Assembly: GCF_031453555.1 (NCBI RefSeq)
Contig: NZ_JAVIZM010000001.1
Location: forward strand, 1,867,001-1,931,000
Direction of reading: 5' to 3'
Source: Bacillus sp. SLBN-46
GTDB taxonomy: Bacteria; Bacillota; Bacilli; Bacillales; Cytobacillaceae
DNA length: 64,000 nt
The notes under the pieces are model-generated. The model was not told the DNA's origin, ran no database searches, and saw only the letters and a program-made list of their open reading frames with translations. Within the stretch, counting starts at the first letter, position 1. Every line of letters begins with the position of its first letter. The translations under genes and the position numbers were made by a program. Below are positions 12,134-22,419 of the stretch, in pieces.

Positions 12134-12636
12134 AGGAATTTATTACAATTGTGCCTGATTGGCCTAAGCCAGGAATTAAATTTAAAGACATTACCCCATT
12201 AATGAACAATGGTGATGCATATAAATATGCAACAGACCAAATCGTTGAATATGCAAAAGAAAGGCAAATCGACCTGATTGTAGGACCTGAAGCTCGTGGA
12301 TTCATTATCGGTTGTCCGGTGGCTTATTCACTTGGTTTGGGGTTTGCCCCTGTTCGTAAAGAAGGTAAATTACCTAGGGAAACAATAAAAGTAAGCTATG
12401 GCCTTGAATATGGTAAAGATGTTCTAACGATCCACCAAGACGCTATTAAACCTGGTCAGCGTGTATTAATCACAGATGATTTGTTAGCGACAGGTGGTAC
12501 GATTGAAGCAACGATCCAATTAGTGGAACAGCTTGGTGGAGTTGTTGCTGGTATCGCTTTCTTAGTTGAGTTAAGTTATTTAGATGGACGTAAAAAACTC
12601 GACGGTTATGATATTTTAACACTAATGCACTATTAA
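12124..12636 (+). CDS. apt: Adenine phosphoribosyltransferase
   Basis: Apt salvages adenine with PRPP to form AMP. The 170-residue length is that of bacterial Apt. The PRPP-binding signature [13 protein letters not shown] and the upstream [15 protein letters not shown] block are present. It overlaps the 3' end of recJ and precedes relA, an arrangement shared with B. subtilis that links purine salvage to the alarmone gene. A terminator follows directly. Confidence 0.97.
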   Translation: MDLKEFITIVPDWPKPGIKFKDITPLMNNGDAYKYATDQIVEYAKERQIDLIVGPEARGFIIGCPVAYSLGLGFAPVRKEGKLPRETIKVSYGLEYGKDVLTIHQDAIKPGQRVLITDDLLATGGTIEATIQLVEQLGGVVAGIAFLVELSYLDGRKKLDGYDILTLMHY

Positions 12637-12643
12637 AACTGCT

Positions 12644-12676
12644 AGAGGGCACTCCGAAAACGAGTGCTCTCTTTAT
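12644..12676 (+). terminator. Intrinsic terminator of recJ-apt
   Basis: AGAGGGCACTC (12644-12654) pairs with GAGTGCTCTCT (12662-12672) through one G-U wobble. The following T tract is short. Confidence 0.8.
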
Positions 12677-12747
12677 ATAATTTCGGGGCTTTCGCTTCAT
12701 TTTTTTCGACATATTTCTTTAAATTTTGGAAAAAAGCTTTCAATCTC

Positions 12748-12776
12748 TTTACATCTTCGTGTTTTTTTCTGATAAT
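12748..12776 (+). promoter_or_regulatory. Sigma-A promoter for relA
   Basis: TTTACA (12748-12753), 17-base spacer, GATAAT (12771-12776). A perfect Spo0A-type heptamer on the reverse strand (TTCGACA, 12705-12711) lies about 40 bases upstream; one such heptamer alone is weak evidence. Confidence 0.7.
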
Positions 12777-12858
12777 AGAAACAATCATTCTAATTTAGTA
12801 ACTATTTTATACGAAGAACATTGAATAAATAAAATGAGATGAAAATAAAGGTGATTTC

Positions 12859-15054
12859 ATGGCGAATGATCAAGTGTTAACAGCCGACCAAGTCATCGAC
12901 AAGACCCGCAACTATTTAAATGAGGAGCATGTTGCGTTAGTTAGGAAGGCGTATGAATTCGCCAAACATGCTCACCGTGAACAATATAGAAAATCAGGGG
13001 AACCGTACATTATTCATCCCATACAGGTAGCCGGAATATTAGCTGACCTGGAGATGGATCCTGCTACGGTAGCAGCGGGTTTTCTTCATGACGTTGTTGA
13101 AGATACAACTGTTTCTTTAAAGGACATAGAAGTAGCTTTCAACGGCGAAGTGGCGATGCTTGTCGACGGTGTAACAAAATTAGGGAAAATTAAATATAAA
13201 TCGCACGAGGAACAGCAGGCGGAAAACCATCGGAAAATGTTTGTAGCAATGGCTCAGGACATCCGTGTCATTCTGATTAAGCTGGCTGACCGTTTGCATA
13301 ATATGCGGACTCTAAAGCATCTTCCGCTGGAAAAACAACGTCGGATTTCAAATGAAACACTTGAAATTTTTGCACCTTTAGCACATCGTCTTGGTATTTC
13401 TAAGATTAAGTGGGAGTTGGAGGATACCGCATTAAGATATTTAAATCCGCAGCAATATTATCGGATTGTTAACTTAATGAAAAAGAAACGTGCGGAACGG
13501 GAGCAATATTTAGAGGATGTTATCGAAGAAGTAAAAAACCGTATGGGTGAAGTCTCCATTAAAGCAGAGTTATCAGGCCGGCCAAAGCATATTTACAGCA
13601 TTTATCGTAAAATGGCTTTGCAAAATAAGCAATTCAGCGAAATTTATGATTTACTTGCTGTTCGAATTGTAGTCAATAGCATTAAGGATTGTTATGCGGT
13701 CCTAGGAATCATTCACACGTGCTGGAAGCCTATGCCAGGTCGCTTTAAAGATTATATTGCGATGCCAAAGCCAAATATGTATCAATCCTTGCATACAACA
13801 GTAATCGGGCCAAAAGGTGATCCGCTTGAAGTCCAAATTAGAACGTATGAGATGCACCGTATTGCTGAGTTCGGGGTTGCGGCCCACTGGGCTTACAAAG
13901 AAGGCAAAGCGATTAGTGATAGCTCCACTTTTGAGCAAAAGTTAACATGGTTCAGGGAAATTCTTGAATTCCAGAACGATACGGCAAATGCTGAAGAGTT
14001 TATGGAATCGTTAAAGATTGACTTGTTCTCAGATATGGTTTTCGTGTTTACGCCAAAAGGTGATGTCATTGAATTGCCTTCAGGCTCTGTTCCTATTGAT
14101 TTTGCCTATCGGATACACTCTGAAATTGGGAATAAAACGATTGGGGCAAAAGTAAACGGCAAGATGGTCACTTTAGATTACCGTCTAAAAACAGGTGATA
14201 TCATTGAAATTCTTACCTCCAAACATTCCTATGGACCAAGTCAGGATTGGTTGAAGCTTGCGCAAACCTCTCAAGCGAAAAATAAGATTCGCGCTTTTTT
14301 TAAGAAACAGCGCCGCGATGAAAATGTCGACAAAGGTAAAGAGCTTGTCGAAAAGGAAATCCGTAACATGGAGTTTGATATTAAGGAAATTTTAACTCCT
14401 GATAACCTGAAAAAAGTCGTAGAGAAGTTTAATTTTTCAAATGAAGAGGATATGTATGCAGCAGTGGGTTATAACGGTGTCACTGCTTTACAAGTGGCAA
14501 ACCGTTTAACAGAGAAATGGCGTAAAAAGCGTGACAAGGAACAATCGGCGAACATTGCCAACGCGATTACGGATTTAAAAGCTTTTCCTTCAACAAAAAA
14601 ACGCGAATCAGGCGTTCGAGTACAAGGAATTGATAATTTATTAATCCGTTTGTCCAGATGCTGTAATCCAGTACCTGGCGATGAAATTGTTGGCTTTATT
14701 ACAAAAGGGCGTGGTGTTTCTGTACACCGCTCTGATTGTACGAATATAGATTCCAATGATGCCCAGTCTAGATTAATTCCGGTAGAGTGGGAATCATCCT
14801 TGAATGACCGGAAGGAATATAATGTAGACATTGAAATTAGCGGGTATGATCGTAGAGGTCTACTGAACGAAGTCCTACAAGCTGTTAATGAGACCAAAAC
14901 AAATATCTCAGCAGTAACAGGGAAATCTGACCGCAATAAAATGGCTACCATTAGTATGTCTATTGCGATTCACAATGTCAGCCACCTGCAAAAGGTAGTC
15001 GACCGAATTAAGCAAATCCCAGATATTTATTCGGTTCGCCGAATTATGAATTAA
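12859..15054 (+). CDS. relA: Bifunctional (p)ppGpp synthetase/hydrolase Rel
   Basis: The long RelA/SpoT homologue makes and degrades (p)ppGpp in the stringent response. All domains are present in the 731 residues: the HD hydrolase (HDVVED, residues 77-82), the synthetase domain, TGS (about 390-450), the zinc-finger region with the [10 protein letters not shown] motif, and a C-terminal ACT/RRM domain. An intact HD motif argues for hydrolase activity, so this is the bifunctional form. dtd follows after 10 bases, probably co-transcribed. Confidence 0.97.
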   Translation: MANDQVLTADQVIDKTRNYLNEEHVALVRKAYEFAKHAHREQYRKSGEPYIIHPIQVAGILADLEMDPATVAAGFLHDVVEDTTVSLKDIEVAFNGEVAMLVDGVTKLGKIKYKSHEEQQAENHRKMFVAMAQDIRVILIKLADRLHNMRTLKHLPLEKQRRISNETLEIFAPLAHRLGISKIKWELEDTALRYLNPQQYYRIVNLMKKKRAEREQYLEDVIEEVKNRMGEVSIKAELSGRPKHIYSIYRKMALQNKQFSEIYDLLAVRIVVNSIKDCYAVLGIIHTCWKPMPGRFKDYIAMPKPNMYQSLHTTVIGPKGDPLEVQIRTYEMHRIAEFGVAAHWAYKEGKAISDSSTFEQKLTWFREILEFQNDTANAEEFMESLKIDLFSDMVFVFTPKGDVIELPSGSVPIDFAYRIHSEIGNKTIGAKVNGKMVTLDYRLKTGDIIEILTSKHSYGPSQDWLKLAQTSQAKNKIRAFFKKQRRDENVDKGKELVEKEIRNMEFDIKEILTPDNLKKVVEKFNFSNEEDMYAAVGYNGVTALQVANRLTEKWRKKRDKEQSANIANAITDLKAFPSTKKRESGVRVQGIDNLLIRLSRCCNPVPGDEIVGFITKGRGVSVHRSDCTNIDSNDAQSRLIPVEWESSLNDRKEYNVDIEISGYDRRGLLNEVLQAVNETKTNISAVTGKSDRNKMATISMSIAIHNVSHLQKVVDRIKQIPDIYSVRRIMN

Positions 15055-15064
15055 GGAGTTTATC

Positions 15065-15508
15065 ATGAGAGTAGTTGTTCAACGGAGCAAAGCGGCCAAG
15101 GTCACCGTTGAAGGAAAAGTGACGGGGCAAATCACCAAAGGGCTGGTTCTGCTAGTAGGTGTCACACACGACGACAAGCCAGAGGATGCTGCCTACTTAG
15201 CTGACAAAATTGCAAACCTTAGAATTTTTGAAGATGCAGATGAAAAGATGAATTATTCTTTATTAGATGTTGGGGGAGAGATTCTTTCTGTTTCGCAATT
15301 TACCTTATATGGAGATTGCCGAAAGGGTAGAAGACCTAACTTTATGGATGCTGCAAAACCAGAGCAGGCAGTGGAGCTTTACCAAGCGTTTAACAACCTG
15401 CTCCGTGAAAAAGGCATCCATGTGGAGACGGGTGTTTTTGGTGCCATGATGGATGTAGAGTTAGTCAATGATGGTCCCGTAACATTGATTGTTGAAAGTA
15501 AAGTATAA
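15065..15508 (+). CDS. dtd: D-aminoacyl-tRNA deacylase Dtd
   Basis: Dtd removes D-amino acids (and glycine mischarged on tRNA-Ala) from tRNAs. The 147-residue protein has the two conserved blocks, [15 protein letters not shown] and the C-terminal [11 protein letters not shown] containing the GP motif of the chiral proofreading site. It is the last gene of the relA-dtd unit and ends at a strong bidirectional terminator. Confidence 0.97.
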   Translation: MRVVVQRSKAAKVTVEGKVTGQITKGLVLLVGVTHDDKPEDAAYLADKIANLRIFEDADEKMNYSLLDVGGEILSVSQFTLYGDCRKGRRPNFMDAAKPEQAVELYQAFNNLLREKGIHVETGVFGAMMDVELVNDGPVTLIVESKV

Positions 15509-15544
15509 AAGAAGCTTGGCACAACAAAGTGCCAAGCTTCTTTT
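15507..15544. terminator. Bidirectional terminator between dtd and the amidase gene
   Basis: A perfect 16-bp stem (15507-15522 with 15529-15544) around the loop AACAAA, A-rich on the left and T-rich on the right, serves both convergent genes. It overlaps the stop of each. Confidence 0.93.
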
Positions 15545-17303
15545 AATTCTCTTTGAAAAATCTGGCTAGACCGTTAAATAAACCTGATGCAGCGTTTTCT
15601 TGGAATACACCTGATTTCACTGTCATTTCTTCCTCAGGATTACTTAAATATCCAAGCTCCATTAACACAGCTTTTTGATTATTCTCTCGAATAACATGGA
15701 AATCACCAAATCGTGCTCCACGATCCTTTAGTTTTGTTTGTGCTACAGTGGACGCATAAAGTGTATCAGCAAGTGATTTTTGATAGTTATGATAATAATA
15801 GCCAGTCATTCCACGAACACTTCGATCTAAATTACTGTCGTAATGCAGGCTGATAAATGCATCGGCATTGTAGGATTGGGCCGTACTTACACGCGAGGGA
15901 AGAGGGATAAAGGAATCACTATTCCTGGTTAAGTAGACATTTGCACCTGCAGCTCTTAATTTATCATACAACAATCGAGCCGTCCGAAGTGTCAGTTCCT
16001 TCTCAAGAGTGCCGCTTGCTCCTGTAGTGCCGTTATCACCGCCGCCGTGCCCAGGGTCTAAAACGATGGTTTTATTTTTAAGGTAACCTTCTCCACCCGA
16101 TTTCTCAATCTGTGTTTTGGAATTGTTGATAGAAACAATCCAACCTGCTACAAATCCCGTTTTTCCATTCTTCAATTTAATTTCATACCAATTATTCACA
16201 ACGTTTTGAACAGGATAGAAAGTACCTTCATTTGCCCGTTCGATTACATCGGCTTGTACATTGGCTGATGCTCGGATATTTGTTCCATTATGTAAGATGG
16301 TAACGTTACGATCCTTGACAGCTTGTCCAGACTTGGTGGCTGCTTTAGATTTTTCAAGGTACCACCCGGCAACCCATCCGAATTTGCCAGATTTATATTC
16401 TATTTTTGCCCAATTGTTATTCTCTTCTAAGATCGGAAAGCTTTGTCCCCCCGTTACAGTTCCAATAATGACTGCATTTAAGGATGATCCTGAGCGGACA
16501 CTTAAACTGTTGGCAGTGACTGTACCATTCATGCCGATTGGTTCTTTCTTAGATGTATCCTTCCCTGCTTTTGCATCATTATCAACAAATTCTGCACTTA
16601 CCCAACCTTTTAAATTGGCGAATCCAATTTCAAGCCAATTCTTTTCTTTAGCATAAATGGATACAATCGTTCCTTTCGTTAGCTTTCCAATAACAGTTCC
16701 AGTTGCAGACGGTTCTTTTCGAATGTTCAGAGTGTCTGCATTTACTATTCCAGAACTTGTTTGTTTACTAGTAGTTTTAGGTTGATCTGCTGGTTCGTTT
16801 TTTAAGGTTAAAAAATCCCTCGTAACCCAACCTTCACCAAATGAGGAGGAAATTTTGTACCAGTTTTCATTTTGGTCCAGTATACTCGCTTCTTGCCCTC
16901 TATTTAAGAAACCGACAATACGGAAGCTTGTCCCAGGACCTGAGCGAATTCTTAATTGATCGGTGTTAGCCTTTGCAATCGTTTCTTTTGAACCACTGGA
17001 TGTAGTAGTACTAGATGTTTTTGGAATGTTTTCCTTTGTAACCAGCCAATTAACGACCCAGCCTGTCTTACCAAAAGACAACTCAATTTCAATCCAATCG
17101 CCTTTTTCTTTTACAATTGAATATTTCTCGCCTCGCTTGGCAACTTTTACAAGAGGATAACTTAATCCAGGGCCGCCTCGTACATTCACCGAATCAGAAG
17201 AAACGGTTACCGTCCCGGTTGCAGCACTACTTTTTCCTTGTGGCAGGAAGGCTCCGAAAATAAGAATGATAGATAATAACAGGAAACTAAACTTCTTAAC
17301 CAT
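15543..17303 (-). CDS. yrvJ: Secreted N-acetylmuramoyl-L-alanine amidase with five SH3 domains (YrvJ-like)
   Basis: A cell-wall hydrolase of 586 residues. A signal peptide (about 1-28) is followed by five bacterial SH3 repeats (roughly 30-90, 105-170, 185-245, 258-318, 332-395), each with an N-(V/I)R and G(W/F)V signature, and then a zinc Amidase_3 domain (about 408-586). Expected zinc ligands are in DPGHGG, LEKELTL and SLHYDSN, and the catalytic glutamate in MELGYLSNPEEE. ATG 17303 is preferred to GTG 17309, which overlaps the AGGAGGG ribosome site. It is exported and should bind and cut peptidoglycan; its physiological role is not known. Confidence 0.93.
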   Translation of the reverse strand: MVKKFSFLLLSIILIFGAFLPQGKSSAATGTVTVSSDSVNVRGGPGLSYPLVKVAKRGEKYSIVKEKGDWIEIELSFGKTGWVVNWLVTKENIPKTSSTTTSSGSKETIAKANTDQLRIRSGPGTSFRIVGFLNRGQEASILDQNENWYKISSSFGEGWVTRDFLTLKNEPADQPKTTSKQTSSGIVNADTLNIRKEPSATGTVIGKLTKGTIVSIYAKEKNWLEIGFANLKGWVSAEFVDNDAKAGKDTSKKEPIGMNGTVTANSLSVRSGSSLNAVIIGTVTGGQSFPILEENNNWAKIEYKSGKFGWVAGWYLEKSKAATKSGQAVKDRNVTILHNGTNIRASANVQADVIERANEGTFYPVQNVVNNWYEIKLKNGKTGFVAGWIVSINNSKTQIEKSGGEGYLKNKTIVLDPGHGGGDNGTTGASGTLEKELTLRTARLLYDKLRAAGANVYLTRNSDSFIPLPSRVSTAQSYNADAFISLHYDSNLDRSVRGMTGYYYHNYQKSLADTLYASTVAQTKLKDRGARFGDFHVIRENNQKAVLMELGYLSNPEEEMTVKSGVFQENAASGLFNGLARFFKEN

Positions 17304-17476
17304 CCACACCCTCCTTTTCTAGTGTTAAATTATATTTTATCGTAATTAGAACTGAAAATCATTCCTTATTTACTAAAATTGACCAGTATATGTGTGAATT
17401 TCCTTTCATCGATGCAAGTTTTTCATCAATAGTGGAGATAATAGGATTATTGAAGAATAGGCAGGGGTGATTGATT

Positions 17477-17653
17477 ATGAGGTCAAGTGAAAAAGGAATG
17501 AACATCCAATCCATGGAGGGCAGGATTTTCGGCGTTGATTTCCACGATTTTATCCAAAAAGAACAGCATGCCACTTCGTTTGAGCTTGCATCAGAATTTG
17601 GATTAACGATTGGAGATGTCAGAAAGTTAAAGAAACATTTAGAGAGATCCTAA
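17477..17653 (+). CDS. yrzK: Small helix-turn-helix-like protein (YrzK-like)
   Basis: A 58-residue protein of unknown function found at this place, upstream of hisS, in B. subtilis relatives. The C-terminal half (FELASEFGLTIGDVRKLKKH) reads like a sigma-70 region 4 or helix-turn-helix segment, so DNA binding is possible but unproven. ATG 17477 follows AGGGGTGA by 6 bases. The hisS promoter begins 7 bases after its stop. Confidence 0.75.
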   Translation: MRSSEKGMNIQSMEGRIFGVDFHDFIQKEQHATSFELASEFGLTIGDVRKLKKHLERS

Positions 17654-17660
17654 AACTCTC

Positions 17661-17689
17661 TTGACATTACTATCAATGCTCCGTATTAT
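17661..17689 (+). promoter_or_regulatory. Sigma-A promoter of the hisS-aspS T-box transcript
   Basis: TTGACA (17661-17666), 17-base spacer, TATTAT (17684-17689). Confidence 0.9.
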
Positions 17690-17695
17690 TATATA

Positions 17696-17990
17696 AATAT
17701 AAAACACATACATGGTATAACCAATGATGGAGCACAGTAATTAAGCAAACCCATGAAAAGAGAGGAAATGCCTTAGGCTGAAAGCATTTCTACATGAGCC
17801 TTAATGAATGAACACTCCGTAGGCTTCTCTCTGAAAAAAGTACTTCAAGTAGGAGATGAACGTTACAGGCGTTAACTGTAAAAGAGGAAGGGCATGGAAT
17901 ACATTCATGTGCACTTCAACTAGGGTGGCACCGCGGGATACAAACTCTCGTCCCTTGTATATTTTGTATACAAGGGACGAGAGTTTTTTT
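17696..17990 (+). promoter_or_regulatory. T-box riboswitch upstream of hisS-aspS
   Basis: A transcription-attenuating tRNA sensor. Seen are the Stem I internal-loop AGTAA (17736-17740), the flanking helix ATTAAG/CTTAAT (17740-17745 with 17800-17805), the T-box core AGGGTGGCACCGCG (17922-17935), and a long terminator stem (17942-17960 with 17968-17986) followed by seven T. By alignment to known Stem I geometry the specifier triplet is AAC (17811-17813), overlapping CAC (17813-17815); see findings. This accounts for the 17654-18048 gap. Confidence 0.95.
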
Positions 17991-18048
17991 GTTTTGTTAA
18001 AAGGAAAAAAATTACATACATGTGAATGTGAAGAGGAGGTAATCCACT

Positions 18049-19320
18049 ATGTCTATAAGCATCCCTAGAGGAACACAGGATATTTTGCCTGGTGAAATAG
18101 AGAAGTGGCAGCTAATTGAAGCAAAGGCGAGAGAACTTTGTGAAAAATATCAATATCAAGAGATTCGTACTCCGATCTTTGAACATACTGATCTTTTTTC
18201 AAGAGGTGTGGGAGATAGTACGGATATCGTTCAGAAAGAAATGTACACATTTGAAGATCGTGGAAAACGCAGCCTCACACTAAGACCAGAAGGAACTGCA
18301 GCAGTCGTTCGTTCCTTTGTTGAAAAAAAGATGTTTGGCTATGCCAACCAGCCAGTCAAACTCTACTATATGGGACCGATGTTCCGATATGAACGTCCAC
18401 AGGCCGGTCGATTCCGTCAATTTGTTCAATTTGGCGTAGAAGCATTAGGCAGTAACGATCCAGCGATTGATGCAGAAGTCATCTCCTTAGCGATGAACTT
18501 GTATAAAGAAATGGGTTTAAAACAGCTGAAATTGATTATTAACAGCCTTGGTGACAAGGAGAGCCGAACTGCCCATCGTGAAGCGTTAGTAAACCACTTT
18601 AAACCAAGAATCGGTGAGTTTTGCCATGACTGTCAAAACCGTCTTGAGAAGAATCCATTAAGAATCCTGGATTGTAAACAGGACCGTGACCACGAACTAA
18701 TGAAAACGGCGCCTTCCATCTTGGAATATCTCAATGATTATTCAAAGTCATATTTTGAAAAATTACAGCAGTATTTAACACAGCTTGATATTCCATTTGA
18801 AGTCGATGCCAATCTAGTTAGAGGTCTTGATTATTATAATCACACGGCGTTTGAAATTATGAGCAATGCCGAGGGATTTGGAGCTATTACTACCTTATGT
18901 GGGGGCGGCCGCTACAATGGACTTGCTGAAGAAATTGGTGGACCTGAAACGCCAGGAATTGGATTTGCCTTAAGTATTGAACGGTTTATCGCTGCACTTC
19001 AGGCTGAAGGAATTGAACTAGAAGTGAATCAGGGAATCGATTGTTTCCTAGCTGCACTAGGTGATGAAGCAAAAGATTATACAGTAGGACTTCTACAGCA
19101 GCTTCGAATGGCTGGTTTTTCTGCAGAGAGAGATTATCTAAACCGTAAAATCAAAGCGCAATTTAAGGCGGCTGACCGGCTCCAAGCAAAGTTTGTTGCT
19201 ATTCTCGGGGATGAGGAACTAAAAAACAATAAAATCAATGTGAAAAACATGGCGACAGGTGAACAGGTTGAACTAGACTTACATTCTTTCGTTGCACAAT
19301 TTAAGGAATTGCAAGCTTAA
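18049..19320 (+). CDS. hisS: Histidyl-tRNA synthetase
   Basis: HisRS charges tRNA-His; class II enzyme of 423 residues, typical length. Motif 2 ([18 protein letters not shown]) and the histidine-specific loop [12 protein letters not shown] are intact, and a C-terminal anticodon-binding domain ends the protein. ATG 18049 lies 8 bases after GAGGAGG. It is the first gene of the T-box-controlled hisS-aspS operon; aspS begins 15 bases after the stop. Confidence 0.98.
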   Translation: MSISIPRGTQDILPGEIEKWQLIEAKARELCEKYQYQEIRTPIFEHTDLFSRGVGDSTDIVQKEMYTFEDRGKRSLTLRPEGTAAVVRSFVEKKMFGYANQPVKLYYMGPMFRYERPQAGRFRQFVQFGVEALGSNDPAIDAEVISLAMNLYKEMGLKQLKLIINSLGDKESRTAHREALVNHFKPRIGEFCHDCQNRLEKNPLRILDCKQDRDHELMKTAPSILEYLNDYSKSYFEKLQQYLTQLDIPFEVDANLVRGLDYYNHTAFEIMSNAEGFGAITTLCGGGRYNGLAEEIGGPETPGIGFALSIERFIAALQAEGIELEVNQGIDCFLAALGDEAKDYTVGLLQQLRMAGFSAERDYLNRKIKAQFKAADRLQAKFVAILGDEELKNNKINVKNMATGEQVELDLHSFVAQFKELQA

Positions 19321-19335
19321 AGGGGGATATATTCA

Positions 19336-21105
19336 ATGTATGGCAGATCGTATTTTTGTGGTGAAGTTCCAGAAACAGCCGTTGGCGAAAAGGTAACATT
19401 AAAAGGATGGGTTCAAAAAAGACGTGATCTAGGTGGCTTAATCTTTATTGATCTTCGCGACCGCTCTGGAATTGTTCAGGTAGTGTTTAACCCAGATTTA
19501 TCTACGGAAGCACTACAAACAGCTGAAAAGATTCGTAATGAATATGTTCTCGATATTGTTGGAACAGTTGTCAGCCGTGAAGCAGGAACAATTAATGAAA
19601 ACTTAAAAACAGGAAAGATTGAAGTACAGGCAGAAAAAGTAACGATTATCAATGAGGCAAAGACACCTCCCTTTATGATTTCTGATAAAACAGATGCATC
19701 TGAGGATGTTCGTTTAAAATACCGTTACCTAGATTTCCGTAGACCCGTTATTTTTGAAACCTTAAAAATGCGTCATCAGGTAACAAAACAAATTAGAGAT
19801 TTCTTAGACTCTGAAGGATTCTTAGATATTGAAACACCAATCTTAACCAAAAGTACTCCAGAAGGAGCACGTGACTATTTAGTACCAAGCCGTGTTCACC
19901 CTGGTGAATTCTATGCACTGCCACAATCACCACAGCTGTTTAAACAATTGCTCATGGTTGGTGGAGTGGAGCGTTACTATCAAATTGCCCGTTGTTTCCG
20001 TGACGAAGATTTACGTGCAGACCGTCAACCTGAATTTACCCAAATTGATATTGAAACAAGCTTCCTAAGCCAAGAGGATATCATGGGAATGATGGAAACA
20101 ATGATGTCAAAGCTTATGAAAGAGGTAAAAGGAATAGACATTCCAGCAACCTTTCCACGTATGACTTATGATGAAGCGATGAGCCGATACGGTTCCGATA
20201 AGCCAGACACACGCTTTGGACTAGAACTTGTTGACCTTTCTGAGATTGTGAAGGATTCTGGCTTTAAAGTATTTGCTGCAGCTGTTGCCAATGGCGGACA
20301 AGTAAAAGCAATTAATGTTAAAGGTGCGGCAGAAAAATATTCACGTAAAGACATTGATGCCTTAACTGAGTTCGTAGCTGTATATGGTGCGAAAGGGCTG
20401 GCTTGGCTTAAAGTAGATGCGGAAGGACTAAAAGGACCCATTGCGAAATTCTTCTCTGTGGAAGATGTGCAAGCACTGACAGCAAGTCTTGAAGCCTCTG
20501 AAGGTGATTTACTCTTGTTTGTTGCTGATAAAAAGAGTGTAGTTGTTGATTCCCTAGGGGCGCTTCGCTCGAAGCTTGGAAAAGAGTTAAATTTAATTGA
20601 TCAAAGTGTATTCAATTTCTTATGGGTCACAGACTGGCCATTGTTAGAGTACGATGAAGAAGATGGCCGTTATTATGCTGCCCATCATCCATTTACAATG
20701 CCATTTAGGGAAGACCTTGAATTGTTAGACTCTGATCCTGGAAAAGTACGTGCTCAAGCATATGACCTTGTATTGAATGGATATGAGCTTGGCGGAGGTT
20801 CACTGAGAATTTTTGAGCGTGATATTCAGGAGAAGATGTTCAGTATTCTTGGATTTACTCCTGAAGAAGCAAAGGAACAATTCGGTTTCCTATTGAATGC
20901 ATTTGAATACGGAACACCTCCACATGGTGGTATTGCATTAGGTCTTGACCGTTTAGTTATGCTTCTTGCTGGAAGCTCGAACTTACGGGATACGATTGCA
21001 TTTCCAAAGACTGCGAGTGCAAGCTGCTTGTTAACAAATGCACCGGGTGAGGTTTCAGACGCACAATTAAAGGAACTGAATTTGTCATTAAATGTTAATA
21101 AATAG
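19336..21105 (+). CDS. aspS: Aspartyl-tRNA synthetase
   Basis: Bacterial-type AspRS of 589 residues: an N-terminal OB-fold anticodon domain ([21 protein letters not shown]), class II core with [16 protein letters not shown], the bacterial GAD insertion in the middle, and motif 3 near [15 protein letters not shown]. It charges tRNA-Asp in translation. Co-transcribed with hisS and so under the same T-box. Whether it is discriminating or non-discriminating toward tRNA-Asn cannot be decided by eye. Confidence 0.98.
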   Translation: MYGRSYFCGEVPETAVGEKVTLKGWVQKRRDLGGLIFIDLRDRSGIVQVVFNPDLSTEALQTAEKIRNEYVLDIVGTVVSREAGTINENLKTGKIEVQAEKVTIINEAKTPPFMISDKTDASEDVRLKYRYLDFRRPVIFETLKMRHQVTKQIRDFLDSEGFLDIETPILTKSTPEGARDYLVPSRVHPGEFYALPQSPQLFKQLLMVGGVERYYQIARCFRDEDLRADRQPEFTQIDIETSFLSQEDIMGMMETMMSKLMKEVKGIDIPATFPRMTYDEAMSRYGSDKPDTRFGLELVDLSEIVKDSGFKVFAAAVANGGQVKAINVKGAAEKYSRKDIDALTEFVAVYGAKGLAWLKVDAEGLKGPIAKFFSVEDVQALTASLEASEGDLLLFVADKKSVVVDSLGALRSKLGKELNLIDQSVFNFLWVTDWPLLEYDEEDGRYYAAHHPFTMPFREDLELLDSDPGKVRAQAYDLVLNGYELGGGSLRIFERDIQEKMFSILGFTPEEAKEQFGFLLNAFEYGTPPHGGIALGLDRLVMLLAGSSNLRDTIAFPKTASASCLLTNAPGEVSDAQLKELNLSLNVNK

Positions 21106-21128
21106 CAGGAATTCGCTTTCATGAATCC

Positions 21129-21157
21129 TTGAAGCAGACTTATAAATATGCTATGAT
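21129..21157 (+). promoter_or_regulatory. Sigma-A promoter of 6S RNA
   Basis: TTGAAG (21129-21134), 17-base spacer, TATGAT (21152-21157), placing the start near 21164 at the 5' arm of the 6S RNA. Confidence 0.85.
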
Positions 21158-21163
21158 TAAGTC

Positions 21164-21372
21164 AATCAAGAAGAGTCCTGAAATGTACGTTGTGTTACCT
21201 GAAGTTTTGACCGAACATTATTTATTCGGGAATCCGGAGTTTTTCTGATTGCGTAAATGCCTCACCCTTTGACGGGTTAGGGGACTTACAATACCGGGAA
21301 CAGGAAACCCACCTGCTGAGTGCGGGTTTCAAAACGAAGGACATAAGCGACGGCATCATTGGGACTCTTCTA
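21164..21372 (+). ncRNA. ssrS: 6S RNA (BsrA type)
   Basis: 6S RNA mimics an open promoter and binds housekeeping RNA polymerase. The terminal helix is AAGAGTCC (21171-21178) with GGACTCTT (21362-21369). The internal landmarks of B. subtilis 6S-1 can be recognised: the 'CCGGAGT' segment, the CCTCACCCT...GGGTTAGGGGACTTA hairpin, 'ACCGGGAACAGGAA', 'CACCTGCTGAG' and the 3' 'GACGGCATC'. The position between aspS and tcdA is the same as for bsrA. Ends are approximate to a few bases. Confidence 0.95.
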
Positions 21373-21389
21373 TTTATTTGTTTAACAAC

Positions 21390-21421
21390 AACCTCCAGCA
21401 AAAATGCTATGGAGGTTTTCT
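21390..21421 (+). terminator. Terminator downstream of 6S RNA
   Basis: AACCTCCAGCA (21390-21400) pairs with TGCT-AT-GGAGGTT (21405-21417), with a two-base bulge, followed by TTTC. Confidence 0.8.
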
Positions 21422-21540
21422 TTTGCTCTTTATCTTCATAATTCCTATCTAAATACTTGTTTTTATAGGATTGTATGTTATATTTTTTAGGGTAAAAGAT
21501 AATAAAAGATAAAAATGAAATTTATTTTTGGAGGAACATC

Positions 21541-22308
21541 ATGCTGCATCAATTTTCCCGTAATGAGCTTGCCATTGGTAAAGAAGGCCTCGATATCATG
21601 AAAAATAGTACGGTTGCTGTTTTGGGAATCGGGGGTGTCGGTTCGTTTGCTGCTGAAGCTCTTGCCCGTTCTGGCGTTGGCCGTTTAGTCTTAATTGATA
21701 AGGACGATGTGGATATTACAAACGTCAACCGCCAGCTAATTGCCTTGCTTTCAACGGTAGGTAGACCAAAAGTAGAGATTATGCAGGAACGGATTAAAGA
21801 TATAAATCCTGACTGTGAGGTGATTGCCCTTAAGATGTTCTATACAGAAGAAACGTATGAAGAGATTTTTGGCCATAAGTTAGATTTTGTTGTGGATGCT
21901 TCTGATACCATTATGTATAAGATTCATTTAATGAAGGAATGTTTAAAGCGGAATATCCCTATTATTTCGAGTATGGGGGCTGCCAATAAGATGGATCCAA
22001 CTCGTTTCAAAATTGCGGATATTTCTAAAACCCATACGGATCCCATTGCAAAAGTAATTCGGACTAAACTACGTAAGGAACGAATTCATAAAGGAATCCC
22101 GGTTGTTTTTTCTGATGAAAGTCCAATTGTGGTTCGTGAAGAAGTTGTAAAAGTAGTTGGGAAAGAAAACGCGCCAATTCGTAAGGCGAAAATGCCGCCT
22201 GCATCGAATGCATTCGTCCCATCAGCAGCCGGTCTGATCATGGCCAGCTACGTTGTTCGTGAGTTATTAAAGGATATTAAAATCACACGTGTATCTGATG
22301 AAAAATAA
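21541..22308 (+). CDS. tcdA: tRNA threonylcarbamoyladenosine dehydratase TcdA
   Basis: TcdA (YrvM) is an E1-like ATP-dependent enzyme that cyclises t6A37 of ANN-decoding tRNAs to ct6A. The 255-residue product carries the adenylate-binding GIGGVGSFAAEALARSGVG and the NVNRQ block. GGAGG lies 6-7 bases before ATG 21541. A possible promoter, TTGTTT (21457-21462) and TATATT (21479-21484), lies upstream. A terminator follows the stop. Confidence 0.95.
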   Translation: MLHQFSRNELAIGKEGLDIMKNSTVAVLGIGGVGSFAAEALARSGVGRLVLIDKDDVDITNVNRQLIALLSTVGRPKVEIMQERIKDINPDCEVIALKMFYTEETYEEIFGHKLDFVVDASDTIMYKIHLMKECLKRNIPIISSMGAANKMDPTRFKIADISKTHTDPIAKVIRTKLRKERIHKGIPVVFSDESPIVVREEVVKVVGKENAPIRKAKMPPASNAFVPSAAGLIMASYVVRELLKDIKITRVSDEK

Positions 22309-22315
22309 TCCTTAG

Positions 22316-22348
22316 ACCCTAGGCTTATCAGAAGTTTAGGGTTTTTTT
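22316..22348 (+). terminator. Intrinsic terminator of tcdA
   Basis: ACCCTAGGCTT (22316-22326) pairs with AAGTTTAGGGT (22332-22342) through two G-U wobbles, then seven T. Confidence 0.88.
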
Positions 22349-22419
22349 ATGCTTTGTTCAGGAAAATTTTTCTAAAATAATGTACACTAAATTGGACGGC
22401 TTATGAGAGGAGAGGGAAA

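Noticed and set aside
12705-12711. Single perfect Spo0A heptamer upstream of relA
   Set aside because: One isolated 7-mer is expected by chance several times in 64 kb; no second site is near.
14469-14951. A 160-codon ORF antisense to relA
   Set aside because: It lies wholly opposite the TGS/zinc-finger/ACT region of Rel; its length reflects codon bias of the sense strand.
17359-17574. A 71-codon - strand ORF between the amidase gene and yrzK
   Set aside because: It overlaps yrzK on the other strand, has no ribosome site, and its product has no recognisable pattern.
21109-21130. Imperfect hairpin after aspS
   Set aside because: The stem is short with a bulge, no T tract follows, and it overlaps the 6S RNA promoter, so it was not called a terminator.
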